From Candidatus Eisenbergiella merdavium (lineage in GTDB: Bacteria > Bacillota > Clostridia > Lachnospirales > Lachnospiraceae), in the NCBI GenBank assembly GCA_019119595.1, contig DWWS01000054.1, positions 23,191-87,190 on the forward strand: 64,000 bases of DNA, written 5' to 3'. The position numbers and the translations under genes are program-made. Below the pieces are notes generated by a model, which was not told the origin of the DNA, made no database searches, and saw nothing but the letters and a program-made list of their open reading frames with translations. Positions 43,501-53,281 of this stretch are shown piece by piece. Within the stretch, counting starts at the first letter, position 1. The number at the start of each line of letters is the position of its first letter.

Positions 43501-45369
43501 ATGGATATGCTTAAGCTGCCGCGGTTGATCGGTGAGGGCTGTGTGCTTCAGCGCGGAAAGAAGGTCAGGATATACGGGACGGATGCGCCGGGGAGCACAG
43601 TGACTGTCAGGTTTCAGGGACAGAGTCTGTCCGCTGTGTCCGGTGCGGAGGGGAAATGGGAGGTTTTCCTGAAGGAGCCGGAGGCGGGAGGCCCGTTCCG
43701 GCTGGAGGTGGAAAACGAAAAGGGGGAGAGCAGGAGCCTTTCCGAAGTATATGTGGGAGAGGTCTGGGTCTGCTCCGGACAGTCCAACATGGAGCTTCCG
43801 ATGCAGCGGGTGGCGGATCGCTATCCGGAGGAAATGGCACATCCGGACGGCGCGGTGCGGATGTTTCTGATCGGTGAGAATTACGAGTTTGACGAGCCTT
43901 TGCAGGAGCATATGAGCGGGGAATGGAAGGCGGCTTCGCCGGACAGCATCCCTGCTTTTTCAGCGTCCGCCTATTTTTTCGGAAAGGAGCTTCATGAAAG
44001 GCTGCAGGTTCCGGTGGGGCTGATCCTTGCGGCAAAGGGCGGCTCCCGGATCGAGGCGTGGATGAGCCGGAAAGCGCTGGCGGATCATCCGGAGCTTCTG
44101 AAGGAGGCGAAGGCGCTGAAGGGCGCTGCCGCCGCCCGGTTTGTGCACGGGCAGGAGAGCGCCATACAGCAGTGGCTGGAGAAGCTGGAGGAAAAGGAGG
44201 CGGAGGGAGAGGCCTGCGAAAGCGGGACGCTCACTGTCCCCGGCTGGCTTTCAGACGCCGGACTGGAGGATTTCTGCGGAAGCGTCCTGCTTAGCCGCCG
44301 CTTTCTCTTACCGGAAGGATGGGAGAAGGAAGGAGAAAGCGCCATACTGCGCCTCGGCACCCTGGTGGACAGCGACCGGGTTTATCTGAACGGGGTCCTG
44401 GTGGGAGAGACAGGCTATCAGTATCCTCCGAGAAAGTATGCTGTCCCCGGGGGCGTGCTGAAGGCCGGTGAAAATGAGATCCTGATCCGTCTGGTGGTAA
44501 ACGATGGACGCGGCCGTATCACGCCGGGGAAGGAATACAGCGTTTCATGGGGGAACGGGAAGGCCGATCTGGCGGGAGAGTGGGAATACCGGGTGGCCGG
44601 CAGATGTACAAGAGCGCCGGAAATGGACTTTTTATGCAGGAAGGCCTCGGGGCTTTATCAGGGGATGCTCGCTCCCTGCCTCCCGTATACCGTCAGAGGG
44701 ATCTTCTGGTATCAGGGGGAATCCAATGACAGGAGGCCGGAGGATTACGGAAGCCTGCTGAAGGGGCTGATCCGTTCCTGGCGAGAAGGCTGGGGGGAGG
44801 AGCTGCCCTTTATCGTGGCGCAGCTTCCGGCTTTTTCCATCGATCTGAAGGATACGGACGAGGGCTGGCCAAGGATACGCCAGGCGCAGCTGGAGGCGGC
44901 CGCCCTGCCCGGCGTCGCGGTCACGGTGAATCTGGATCTGGGAGAAAAAAATGATCTGCATCCGCTCGATAAGGCGGGGATCGGCCATCGGGCTGCGCTG
45001 GCGGCGGAGGGCATGGTTTACGGAGAAAAGGTTCCCTGGCGCGGCCCGAGGCTGCAGAAATGGGAGCGGGGAGAGCGCGGGCTTACGCTTTTCTTTGAGG
45101 TTGAGGGAGGCGGCGCGCTCCGGACGCTGGACGGAGAAGAGCCGGGGGAATTTTGGGCGGTTGGCCCGGACGGGGTGCCGGGGCCCGTACCTGCAAGGCT
45201 CTGCGCAGACTGTGTGGTGCTGGAAGAAAACGGGGCGAAAGCCTTTGAGGAGATCCTCTATGCCTGGTCGAACGCCCCATGCAGAGGGCTTTTGTGCGAT
45301 GAGAACGGCCTTTTGACCTCGCCCTTCCGGATATCCGTGCGGGCAGAAGAGAAAGGAAAAAAAGGATGA
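43501..45369 (+). CDS. Sialate O-acetylesterase-type carbohydrate esterase
   Basis: A 622-residue SGNH-type esterase. The nucleophile Ser lies in VWVCSGQSNMELPM (near residue 105). Middle blocks GLILAAKGGSRIEAWM and YQGESNDRRPEDY, then NDLHPLDKAGIGHR, match the 9-O-acetylesterase family (DUF303-like); the last His is expected to complete the catalytic triad. A beta-sandwich insert (about residues 245-380) resembles GH2 sugar-binding domains. No signal peptide is present. In this hemicellulose locus it probably removes acetyl groups from xylan or pectin fragments rather than acting on sialic acid. It overlaps the GH2 gene by 4 bases. Confidence 0.85.
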   Translation: MDMLKLPRLIGEGCVLQRGKKVRIYGTDAPGSTVTVRFQGQSLSAVSGAEGKWEVFLKEPEAGGPFRLEVENEKGESRSLSEVYVGEVWVCSGQSNMELPMQRVADRYPEEMAHPDGAVRMFLIGENYEFDEPLQEHMSGEWKAASPDSIPAFSASAYFFGKELHERLQVPVGLILAAKGGSRIEAWMSRKALADHPELLKEAKALKGAAAARFVHGQESAIQQWLEKLEEKEAEGEACESGTLTVPGWLSDAGLEDFCGSVLLSRRFLLPEGWEKEGESAILRLGTLVDSDRVYLNGVLVGETGYQYPPRKYAVPGGVLKAGENEILIRLVVNDGRGRITPGKEYSVSWGNGKADLAGEWEYRVAGRCTRAPEMDFLCRKASGLYQGMLAPCLPYTVRGIFWYQGESNDRRPEDYGSLLKGLIRSWREGWGEELPFIVAQLPAFSIDLKDTDEGWPRIRQAQLEAAALPGVAVTVNLDLGEKNDLHPLDKAGIGHRAALAAEGMVYGEKVPWRGPRLQKWERGERGLTLFFEVEGGGALRTLDGEEPGEFWAVGPDGVPGPVPARLCADCVVLEENGAKAFEEILYAWSNAPCRGLLCDENGLLTSPFRISVRAEEKGKKG

Positions 45370-48300
45370 GATACGGATGCCGCCTTTTTAACGATGGATG
45401 GGAATTTATGCGGCTGGCGCCGGATGCGGGCCTTGCGGAGCTTGAGGAACAGACAGAAAAATTCGTTCCCGTCGGTATCCCGCACGACTGGCTGATCGAA
45501 CGGGCGGACCGCCTGTATGAGGACGGGAGCGGCTGGTACAGAAGATTCCTGGACTGGGACGGAGACCCGGAGCAGGAGGTCGTTCTGCGCTTTGAGGGAA
45601 TTTATATGGACAGCACGGTTTTTGTAAACCGGAAAGCTGCCTCGGAATGGAAATACGGCTATTCCACCTTTGAAGCGGATATCACGCCGTACCTTTCGGC
45701 AGGAAGGAATGAGATCCTGGTAAGGGCGGTTTTCCGCTCGCCCAACAGCAGATGGTATTCCGGCGCAGGCATTTACAGGGACGTATGGCTGAAGCTCAGG
45801 CACCGGGCCGGATATCTGGTCTCAGACGGAACCCTTGTGACTGTCCGGGAAAAGACGGAAGGGATCTGGGAGCTGAAGGCCTCGACCGAGGTTTCGGCTA
45901 AGGCTTCCCTGCAGGAACGGCTTTGGGTGGAGTACCGCCTGACCGGAACGGATACGGGAACAGAGGTGCTGCGCGCGGCGCGGCCCATTGACGGGCAGGG
46001 AGCGGAATATGTGGGAGATGTGATCTCTCCGGAGGTCTGGGATATTAATCGGCCTGCCAGATACCGCCTTCTGGTGCGTCTCATGTGCGGAGAGGAGGAG
46101 TGGCAGCGGGAGAGCTATACCGTGGGCTTTCGTACCATTGCTTTTTCGCCGGAGGAGGGCTTTCTCCTGAACCACAGGAAGGTGAAGCTGAACGGCGTCT
46201 GCGAGCATCACGACCTGGGCTGCCTTGGCGCGGCCTACAGCCCGGCGGCCATGAGGCGCAGGCTGAAGCTTCTGCGCGGCATGGGGGTGAACGCCCTCCG
46301 GCTTGCCCATAACATGCCGGCGCCTGACGTGATGGAACAGGCGGACGAGATGGGATTTCTGGTGGTATCGGAAGCCTTTGATATGTGGGAGAGGCCGAAA
46401 AACGCCTTTGACTACGCCCGCTTTTTCCCGGAATGGTGGCGGAGGGATGTAAAAAGCTGGGTCAGGCGGGACAGGAACCATCCCAGCCTGATCATGTGGA
46501 GCATCGGGAATGAGATCTACGATACCCATGCCGGGGAAAGAGGACAGGAGCTGACGCGGCTTCTGGCCGGGGAGGTGAGGCGGCACGATCCGGACGGACA
46601 CGCAGGAGTTACGCTCGGCTCCAATTATATGCCCTGGGAAAACGCGCAGAAATGCGCGGACATTGTGAAGCTTGCGGGCTACAACTATGCGGAAAAATAT
46701 TATCAGGAGCATCACCGGAAGCATCCGGACTGGGTGATATACGGCAGTGAGACCGGCTCTGTCGTCAGCAGCAGGGGAGTGTATCATTTTCCCTACAGCA
46801 GTCAGATCCTTGCGGACGAGGACGGACAGTGCTCTTCGCTGGGAAACTCCTCCACAAGCTGGGGGGCAAGGTCGGCGGAAAGCTGTATCCTCGCGGAAAG
46901 GGAGGCGCCCTTTTCCTGCGGGCAGTTTCTCTGGACCGGCTTTGACTACATCGGAGAGCCCACGCCCTACCACACCAGGAGCTCATACTTCGGCCAGCTG
47001 GATACGGCGGGCTTCCCGAAGGATTCCTATTACATCTATCAGGCGGCATGGACGGACTGGAGGGAGCACCCCATGGTGCACGTGTTCCCCTACTGGGATT
47101 TCAACCGGGGGCAGGCCGTCGATGTGAGGGTATGCTCAAACGCGCCGCGGGTGGAGCTGTTCTTAAACGGCAAAAGCCTTGGAAGCCGCAGCATGGACAG
47201 GGATTCCGGCACATATCCGCAGGGACACTGGCAGATCTCCTTTGAGCCGGGAAAGCTGTGCGCCCGCGCATACGATGAGGAGGGGAATCTGGTCGCGCAG
47301 GAGAGCAGAAGCTCCTTCGGCGAGGCGGCGCGCATCGTGATGGCGGCGGACCGGAACGTCATCCGGGGAGACGGAAGGGATATGGCCTTTGTGGAGATCT
47401 CCGTTCTGGACGGGCAGGGAAGGCCGGTGGAAAACGCGGTGAACAGGATACGGGTCAGCGTAACAGGAAAGGGCTATCTGGCAGGGCTGGACAACGGGGA
47501 CAGCACGGACACGGAGGAATACAAAACGGACAGCCGCCGTCTGTTCGGCGGCAGGCTCCTCGCGGTCGTGGCTGCGGGAAAGGAGCCGGGAGAGATCAGC
47601 GTGACGGCGGAGTCCTTCGGCCTTGCGTCTGCCTCTCTTGCGATCACGGCAGAGCCGGCGGAGGTGCCGGAGGGAACGGGTGAGGACGCCCATCGCGTCA
47701 GGGCCGTTTCCGGCGGAGAAAAAAGCTGCGGGCTGCCTCTGCGGGCTGTCCGGCTGACCGCGCGGGAGGGGACGCTGCTGACCGCAGAGCATCCGGAAAC
47801 GGAGGTTTGCGCCGCCCTGTGCCCTGCGGACGCTTCCTGCAGGGAACTGATCTGGAAGGCGGTGGACGATGCGGGGATCCCGTCGCCCCTGGCGCAGGTG
47901 GAGCCGTCGGAGGATACGGGCAGAGCCCTGGTCAGGGCTCTGGGAGACGGGCGGTTCCGTCTGCGGTGCATGTCAAGAGCCGGGACCGAATGGATCCGGG
48001 TGATCTCGGAGCTGGATTTTCGCGCGGAGGGCTTTGGAAGGAGATGGCTCGATCCCTACGGCTTCATCGCGGGCGGACTTTACGACTACAGCTGGGGAGA
48101 GACGGGCAATGGAAATGAGCACGGCGTGGCGACCGCGCGGGACGGGGAAACGCAGGTGGGCTTTCACGGACTGGATTTCGGGCCCTTCGGCTCCGATCTG
48201 ATCACGCTTCCCATTTTCTGTCTGGACGACGACCCCTGCTCCATCCAGATCTGGGAAGGGATGCCGGGGGAGGAGGGAAGCAGGCTTGCCGCGGATGTGA

Positions 48301-48809
48301 TCTATCAGAAGCCGTCCGTGTGGAATACCTATCAGGAGGAGAGCTTCCGTCTGGACAGAAGGCTGAAGGGAGTGACATCGATCTGCTTTGTCCTGCATCG
48401 GAAGATTCATCTGAAGGGCTTTTCCTTCCGCCGTCTGGAGAAAGCGTATGAGCTGCTTCATGCGGGAGAGTGCAGCCGGGTGTACGGCGACAGCTTCCGG
48501 CGGGCCGGCGACGCGGTGGAGCAGATCGGAAACAATGTGACCTTAAGCTTTGACGGAATGGATTTTGGAGAGAAAGGGGCCGGCCGGCTGACCATATGCG
48601 GCCATACCCCTCTGGAAAAGAACACGATCCGCATCCGCTTCGATCACGGTGCGGGACTGAGCGTCGCGCTGGCGGAATTTATGCACAGCGACGGGGACTC
48701 GGTACAGACCTTCGCACTGGAGCCGTTTTGCGGGAAGGGCGAGGTGAGCTTTGTGTTCCTTCCCGGGAGCAGCTTCGATTTCCGGTGGTTCCGGTTTGAC
48801 AGGGTGTAA
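45366..48809 (+). CDS. Large glycoside hydrolase family 2 protein
   Basis: A 1147-residue protein without signal peptide. Sugar-binding, immunoglobulin-like and TIM-barrel domains follow in the GH2 order: IPHDWLIERADRLYEDGSGWYRR at the start (GH2 N domain), the general acid/base Glu383 in IGNEIYD and the nucleophile Glu462 in YGSETGS. The C-terminal 450 residues (Ig-like DUF4982 and a carbohydrate-binding-module-like part) exceed the usual length. GH2 enzymes include beta-galactosidase, glucuronidase and mannosidase, and the specificity cannot be fixed here. It ends just before a strong terminator. Confidence 0.9.
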   Translation: MRYGCRLFNDGWEFMRLAPDAGLAELEEQTEKFVPVGIPHDWLIERADRLYEDGSGWYRRFLDWDGDPEQEVVLRFEGIYMDSTVFVNRKAASEWKYGYSTFEADITPYLSAGRNEILVRAVFRSPNSRWYSGAGIYRDVWLKLRHRAGYLVSDGTLVTVREKTEGIWELKASTEVSAKASLQERLWVEYRLTGTDTGTEVLRAARPIDGQGAEYVGDVISPEVWDINRPARYRLLVRLMCGEEEWQRESYTVGFRTIAFSPEEGFLLNHRKVKLNGVCEHHDLGCLGAAYSPAAMRRRLKLLRGMGVNALRLAHNMPAPDVMEQADEMGFLVVSEAFDMWERPKNAFDYARFFPEWWRRDVKSWVRRDRNHPSLIMWSIGNEIYDTHAGERGQELTRLLAGEVRRHDPDGHAGVTLGSNYMPWENAQKCADIVKLAGYNYAEKYYQEHHRKHPDWVIYGSETGSVVSSRGVYHFPYSSQILADEDGQCSSLGNSSTSWGARSAESCILAEREAPFSCGQFLWTGFDYIGEPTPYHTRSSYFGQLDTAGFPKDSYYIYQAAWTDWREHPMVHVFPYWDFNRGQAVDVRVCSNAPRVELFLNGKSLGSRSMDRDSGTYPQGHWQISFEPGKLCARAYDEEGNLVAQESRSSFGEAARIVMAADRNVIRGDGRDMAFVEISVLDGQGRPVENAVNRIRVSVTGKGYLAGLDNGDSTDTEEYKTDSRRLFGGRLLAVVAAGKEPGEISVTAESFGLASASLAITAEPAEVPEGTGEDAHRVRAVSGGEKSCGLPLRAVRLTAREGTLLTAEHPETEVCAALCPADASCRELIWKAVDDAGIPSPLAQVEPSEDTGRALVRALGDGRFRLRCMSRAGTEWIRVISELDFRAEGFGRRWLDPYGFIAGGLYDYSWGETGNGNEHGVATARDGETQVGFHGLDFGPFGSDLITLPIFCLDDDPCSIQIWEGMPGEEGSRLAADVIYQKPSVWNTYQEESFRLDRRLKGVTSICFVLHRKIHLKGFSFRRLEKAYELLHAGECSRVYGDSFRRAGDAVEQIGNNVTLSFDGMDFGEKGAGRLTICGHTPLEKNTIRIRFDHGAGLSVALAEFMHSDGDSVQTFALEPFCGKGEVSFVFLPGSSFDFRWFRFDRV

Positions 48810-48852
48810 GCTGCGAACCTGCAGAGTACCGGGGCATTCAGAGATATGAAAA

Positions 48853-48886
48853 ACGGTGGAAAAGGCAAAAATTCCGCCGTTTTTTT
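48853..48886 (+). terminator. Rho-independent terminator after the GH2 gene
   Basis: ACGGTGGAA pairs with TTCCGCCGT (48853-48861 and 48872-48880), followed by T-rich TTTTTTT. It ends the esterase-GH2 unit. Confidence 0.9.
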
Positions 48887-49108
48887 GTGCATTTTTTGCG
48901 GGTTATTTTTATGCGGCCCCGGCGTCCGGGGAAGAAAAAATTGCAAATGGAATGTGGGATCGTTGAGGTTGCAAAAAAAATTAGTGCAATCTATTGAGGG
49001 AAAAATCAGGGAACATTGTAAAATCGAAGCAATATGTGAATGGTTCCCGGCAAAATCTGCAAAGCGTTCGGGGAGAGGCGGATTTATAATCAAATAGAAA
49101 AAGTGACG

Positions 49109-49139
49109 TTGACAGAGCCGGAAAAAGGGAAAATATCAT
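49109..49139 (+). promoter_or_regulatory. Promoter-like region of the GH67/uptake operon
   Basis: A consensus TTGACA (49109-49114) is followed by AATATC (49132-49137, 17-bp spacer) or TATCAT (19-bp spacer). A TATAAT also lies at 49085-49090 without a good -35. No clear catabolite (cre) site was found. The interval 48887-49180 is otherwise A/T-rich noncoding. Confidence 0.4.
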
Positions 49140-49180
49140 ACGGATTGCCCAAAAAGCGGAAATGAAAGGAGAGAACGCCT

Positions 49181-51160
49181 ATGAGCTGGGAGCACGCATG
49201 GCTGAATTATGAGCAGATCCGGCGGGAGGAAGACAGGGGATATTTTGAAAGGGTATACGTGAACGTCTCCGACCCGGTCGCGGATACCGCCGTGAAGGAG
49301 CTTGCGCGCGCCGCCCTGGAGCTTCTCGGCGTGAGGATGGAGCAGGGAGCGGCGCGTGACGCGGGTATCCGTCTGCTTCAGGAGATGGATGAGACGCTGG
49401 GGGAGGAAGGATACCGGATCGAAGAGCAGGACGGACGGATCGTGATCCGCTCCGGCGGGGGCAGGGGCCTTTTGTATGGGAGCTTTGCGCTGATCAGGTG
49501 TCTGCAGACCGGAGCCCGGCTGAAGGGGATGTATCTTGAGGAGCGCCCTTCCTGCCCGCTCAGGATGCTGAACCACTGGGATAATATGGACGGGAGCATA
49601 GAAAGGGGATATTCCGGACGCTCCTTCTTTTTTGCGGATGAGAAGGTGATTGTGAACGACAGGACGAGAGAATATGCGCGCCTTGCCGCTTCTGTGGGGA
49701 TCAATGCCTGTGTGATCAACAACGTGAACGTAAAGGGAAACGCCACCAGGCTGATCACGGAGGAGTATGTGGGACAGCTCCGGAAAATGTCGGATATTTT
49801 CGCGGAATACGGGCTGCGGCTTTTTTTGAGCCTGAATTTTGCGGCACCCATGGAGCTGGGCGGCCTGGATTCGGCGGATCCGCTGGATGAAAGAGTGGCG
49901 GACTGGTGGAAGAGGCAGATGGAGGAGCTGTTCATCCGGCTTCCCGATCTTGGGGGCTTTCTGGTGAAGGCGGATTCGGAGGGCAGACCGGGCCCGTTTA
50001 CCTACGGGCGCACCCACGCGGACGGCGCCAATATGCTTGCGGACGCCGCCGCTCCCTTCGGCGGCCTGATCATCTGGCGATGCTTTGTGTATAACTGCCA
50101 GCAGGACTGGAGGGACCGGAAAACGGACCGGGCCCGCTCCGGCTATGATAATTTCATGTCGCTGGACGGAAGCTTCCGGGATAATGTGATCCTTCAGATC
50201 AAGAACGGGCCGATGGATTTTCAGGTGCGGGAGCCGGTTTCCCCTCTGCTGGGAGGGCTGGAGCATACGAATCAGATCCTGGAGGTACAGCTCGCCCAGG
50301 AATATACCGGCCAGCAGCGGCATCTCTGCTATCTGCTCCCCATGTTCCGGCAGGTTCTGGATTTTCATACCTGCTGCGCGCCGCAGGCGGATACGGTGGC
50401 CGATCTGGTGAGCGGAAGGACCTGGGGACAGAGCCGCTGCGGGATCGCCGCAGTCGCGAATACGGGAGACGACGACAACTGGACGGGGCATGATCTGGCG
50501 GCGGCGAATCTGTTCGGCTTCGGCAGGCTTGCCTTCCGGACGGACGCGGATGTGGAAACGATCGCGCGGGAATGGGCGGCCTGTACCTTTGGCTGCCGGC
50601 AGGAGACAGTGGATACGGTCGTGAGGATGCTGATGATGTCCTGGCCTGCCTACGAAAAATACACCTCGCCGCTCGGGATTGGATGGATGGTGAATCCCGG
50701 CCATCATTACGGGCCGAACGTGGACGGGTATGAATACGACCGCTGGGGTACCTATCACCGTGCGGACCATCTTGGCCTCGGCGTGGACAGGAGCGAAAAG
50801 GGGACCGGATACGCGAAGCAGTATCGGGAGCCGAACGCCTCCGTTTACGGGAATCCGGAAACCTGTCCGGACGAGCTGATCCTGTTCTTCCATCATCTGC
50901 CCTATACTTGGCGTCTGCGCTCCGGCAAAACCGTGATCCAGCACATCTATGACACCCATTTTGAAGGGGCCGCAGAGGCGGAGGAGCTGTTCGGGATGTG
51001 GAAGAGCCTGGAAGGGCTGGTGGAGCCGAAAGCCTATGAGCGGGTCCTGAAACGGCTGGAGCATCAGAAGGAGCATGCGAAGGAGTGGAGGGATCAGATC
51101 AACGCCTATTTCTACAGAAAGAGCATGATTCCGGATGAACAGGGGAGGACGATCTACTGA
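49181..51160 (+). CDS. GH67 alpha-glucuronidase
   Basis: A 659-residue cytoplasmic enzyme that removes (4-O-methyl)glucuronic acid from xylooligosaccharides. It has the GH67 layout: an N-terminal beta domain (RIEEQDGRIVIRSGGGRGLLYGSFAL), then the TIM barrel with PLRMLNHWDNMDGSIERGYSG and GFLVKADSEGRPGPFTYGR, which contains the acid Glu in the Asp-Ser-Glu stretch, and IKNGPMDFQVREPV. The helical end includes GWMVNPGHHYGPN. Start behind AAAGGAGAG. It is the first gene of an operon with a permease pair, binding protein and polyol dehydrogenase, suggesting glucuronoxylan use. Confidence 0.92.
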   Translation: MSWEHAWLNYEQIRREEDRGYFERVYVNVSDPVADTAVKELARAALELLGVRMEQGAARDAGIRLLQEMDETLGEEGYRIEEQDGRIVIRSGGGRGLLYGSFALIRCLQTGARLKGMYLEERPSCPLRMLNHWDNMDGSIERGYSGRSFFFADEKVIVNDRTREYARLAASVGINACVINNVNVKGNATRLITEEYVGQLRKMSDIFAEYGLRLFLSLNFAAPMELGGLDSADPLDERVADWWKRQMEELFIRLPDLGGFLVKADSEGRPGPFTYGRTHADGANMLADAAAPFGGLIIWRCFVYNCQQDWRDRKTDRARSGYDNFMSLDGSFRDNVILQIKNGPMDFQVREPVSPLLGGLEHTNQILEVQLAQEYTGQQRHLCYLLPMFRQVLDFHTCCAPQADTVADLVSGRTWGQSRCGIAAVANTGDDDNWTGHDLAAANLFGFGRLAFRTDADVETIAREWAACTFGCRQETVDTVVRMLMMSWPAYEKYTSPLGIGWMVNPGHHYGPNVDGYEYDRWGTYHRADHLGLGVDRSEKGTGYAKQYREPNASVYGNPETCPDELILFFHHLPYTWRLRSGKTVIQHIYDTHFEGAAEAEELFGMWKSLEGLVEPKAYERVLKRLEHQKEHAKEWRDQINAYFYRKSMIPDEQGRTIY

Positions 51161-51197
51161 CCGCCTCTTTCAATAAAACATGACAGGAGGGAAAGGA

Positions 51198-52148
51198 ATG
51201 AAAGGAAAAAAGACAAAGGACGCGGCCGTTCCGGCCGGTGTCAGGCAGCCGCTTACGAAGCATATCCACAAATACTGGCAGTGGTATGTGATGATGCTGA
51301 TTCCGGTGATCTACTACCTGGTATTCCGTTATGTCCCCATGGCGGGCAACGTGATCGCATTCCGCCGCTACCGGGCGGGAAGCAGCATACTGGGAGACGA
51401 ATGGAGCGGGCTGAAGTATTTCAGACAGTTCATCAACGACCAGAATTTCTGGAGGGCCTTCCGCAATACCCTGCTCCTGAATTTTAAGTATCTGGTCATC
51501 AGCTTCCCGATCACCATCATTTTCGCGCTGCTTCTGAATGAGGTGAAGAACGTAAGGTGGAAGAAATTCGTACAGACGATATCCTATCTTCCCCACTTCA
51601 TTTCCATGGTCATCGTGGCGGGCATGATCCGTGAGCTGCTTTCCACAAGCGGTCCGATCAATAGCCTGATCCGCTCTCTGGGCGGCGAGGCGATCTCCTT
51701 TATCAGCCTGCCGGAATGGTTCACCACCATCTTCGTCGGCTCCGGGATATGGCAGGGGCTCGGCTGGGGGACCATATTGTATCTGGCGGCCATGGCGGGC
51801 ATCAGCCCGGAGCTGTATGAGGCGGCGGAGCTGGACGGGGCGAACAAATTCCAGCAGTGTATCTATATCACGCTGCCGTCGATCCTGCCGACCATATCGA
51901 CCCTGCTGGTGCTGAATGTGGGACAGCTCTGCGGCTCCGGCGCGTTTGAAAAGGTATTCCTGCTCTATCAGCCCACCACCTATGAGACGGCAGATATCAT
52001 CGGAACCTATGTATACCGTATGGGTCTGGAATCCGGCAACTACAGCTACGCCACCGCAGTCGGCCTGTTCCAGGGGATCATCAATCTGGTGCTCCTGACG
52101 GCGGCCAATGTGGTATCCAAAAAGACGACCGGAAGCGGCCTGTATTAA
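51198..52148 (+). CDS. Carbohydrate ABC transporter permease, LplB type
   Basis: A 316-residue six-helix permease. The EAA loop is ELYEAAELDGANKFQQCIYI and the N-terminal tail is short and basic. The end (VSKKTTGSGLY) is typical of the LplB partner. The start was moved to 51198 (MKGKKTKD) since an AGGAGG stands before it and the upstream ATG lies within that site. It directly follows the GH67 gene and likely imports glucuronoxylan fragments. Confidence 0.9.
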   Translation: MKGKKTKDAAVPAGVRQPLTKHIHKYWQWYVMMLIPVIYYLVFRYVPMAGNVIAFRRYRAGSSILGDEWSGLKYFRQFINDQNFWRAFRNTLLLNFKYLVISFPITIIFALLLNEVKNVRWKKFVQTISYLPHFISMVIVAGMIRELLSTSGPINSLIRSLGGEAISFISLPEWFTTIFVGSGIWQGLGWGTILYLAAMAGISPELYEAAELDGANKFQQCIYITLPSILPTISTLLVLNVGQLCGSGAFEKVFLLYQPTTYETADIIGTYVYRMGLESGNYSYATAVGLFQGIINLVLLTAANVVSKKTTGSGLY

Positions 52149-52164
52149 GAAAGGGGGTAATGGA

Positions 52165-53058
52165 ATGGCGAAATCAAAATACCAGAAGGGAAGCGCGATC
52201 AAGGTATCAAGGGCGTACCGGATCTTTACCGTGTGCAACAATGTTCTGCTCGCCCTCATCTGCGCGGTGATGCTGTATCCCTTCCTTTATCTGATCGCGC
52301 AGTCTTTCTCCTCCTATGAGGCGATCGTGGCAGGGAAGGTCGGGCTCTGGCCCGTGGACTTCAGCCTGGACACCTATGTGTATGTTGTTACCAACGGGGT
52401 GTTCATCCCGGATTACATAAACACCATCATCTATTCCGTGGTCGGCACCTTCTGCGCCCTGTTCTTTTCCTCTCTGCTGGCGTATCCCATGTCCAAGCAG
52501 GAGCTCTGGGGCAATAAGATCGTGGGGCCGCTCATCATCTTCACGATGTACTTCGGAGGCGGAATGATCCCCAACTACCTGCTGATGATCAGCCTGGGCC
52601 TGCGGGATACCGTGGCGGCGTTCATCCTTCCGGGGATGATCTCCACCTATTATGTCATACTGATGCGTTCCTTCTTCGTTACGGTCCCGAGGGAGCTGGA
52701 GGAGGCGGGGGAGATCGACGGTCTGAATAAATTCGGCGTATTTTTCCGGATCGCGCTCCCGTTATCCAAACCGATCCTGGCGACGATGCTCCTGTTTTAT
52801 CTGGTGCAGTACTGGAACAACTGGTTCGATGCCTTCCTTTATCTGGATACGCAGGACAAATGGCCCGTTGCGTATTACCTGCGCAATCTGATCTCAACCT
52901 CCAGCTCCACCTCGGAGGATGCGGGAGAGGCCATCACGATCGCGGCCAACATCAAATCCTGCGCCATGGTTCTGACAGCGGCGCCCATCATATGCGTCTA
53001 TCCCTTCATCCAGAAATATTTCGTGCAGGGCATGATGCTGGGCGGAGTAAAGGGCTGA
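52165..53058 (+). CDS. Carbohydrate ABC transporter permease, LplC type
   Basis: A 297-residue permease, partner of the previous one. Six helices, EAA loop ELEEAGEIDGLNKFGVFFRI, and end KYFVQGMMLGGVKG. The start 52165 is behind AAGGGGGTAA. No ATPase gene in the operon; a shared MsmX-like ATPase is expected elsewhere in the genome. Confidence 0.9.
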   Translation: MAKSKYQKGSAIKVSRAYRIFTVCNNVLLALICAVMLYPFLYLIAQSFSSYEAIVAGKVGLWPVDFSLDTYVYVVTNGVFIPDYINTIIYSVVGTFCALFFSSLLAYPMSKQELWGNKIVGPLIIFTMYFGGGMIPNYLLMISLGLRDTVAAFILPGMISTYYVILMRSFFVTVPRELEEAGEIDGLNKFGVFFRIALPLSKPILATMLLFYLVQYWNNWFDAFLYLDTQDKWPVAYYLRNLISTSSSTSEDAGEAITIAANIKSCAMVLTAAPIICVYPFIQKYFVQGMMLGGVKG

Positions 53059-53281
53059 CCGCAGACGGATGCAGGACACTGAAAAAGATATTCCGGCCCG
53101 GAAGGGCCCGGATATAGAAAGCCTTATGAAACAAAACAACGGAGGGAGAGCGAAAGGTGAGCCGGACGGTTCATTTTTCACAGGATGGTCTGTGCGGGAG
53201 CGTCACAGGCCGCCGGACGCGGCGCCGGGCCGGAAGGCCGGCCGGCTTCCTCAGGGTGAACGCTCCGGAATGGAGGTAAGT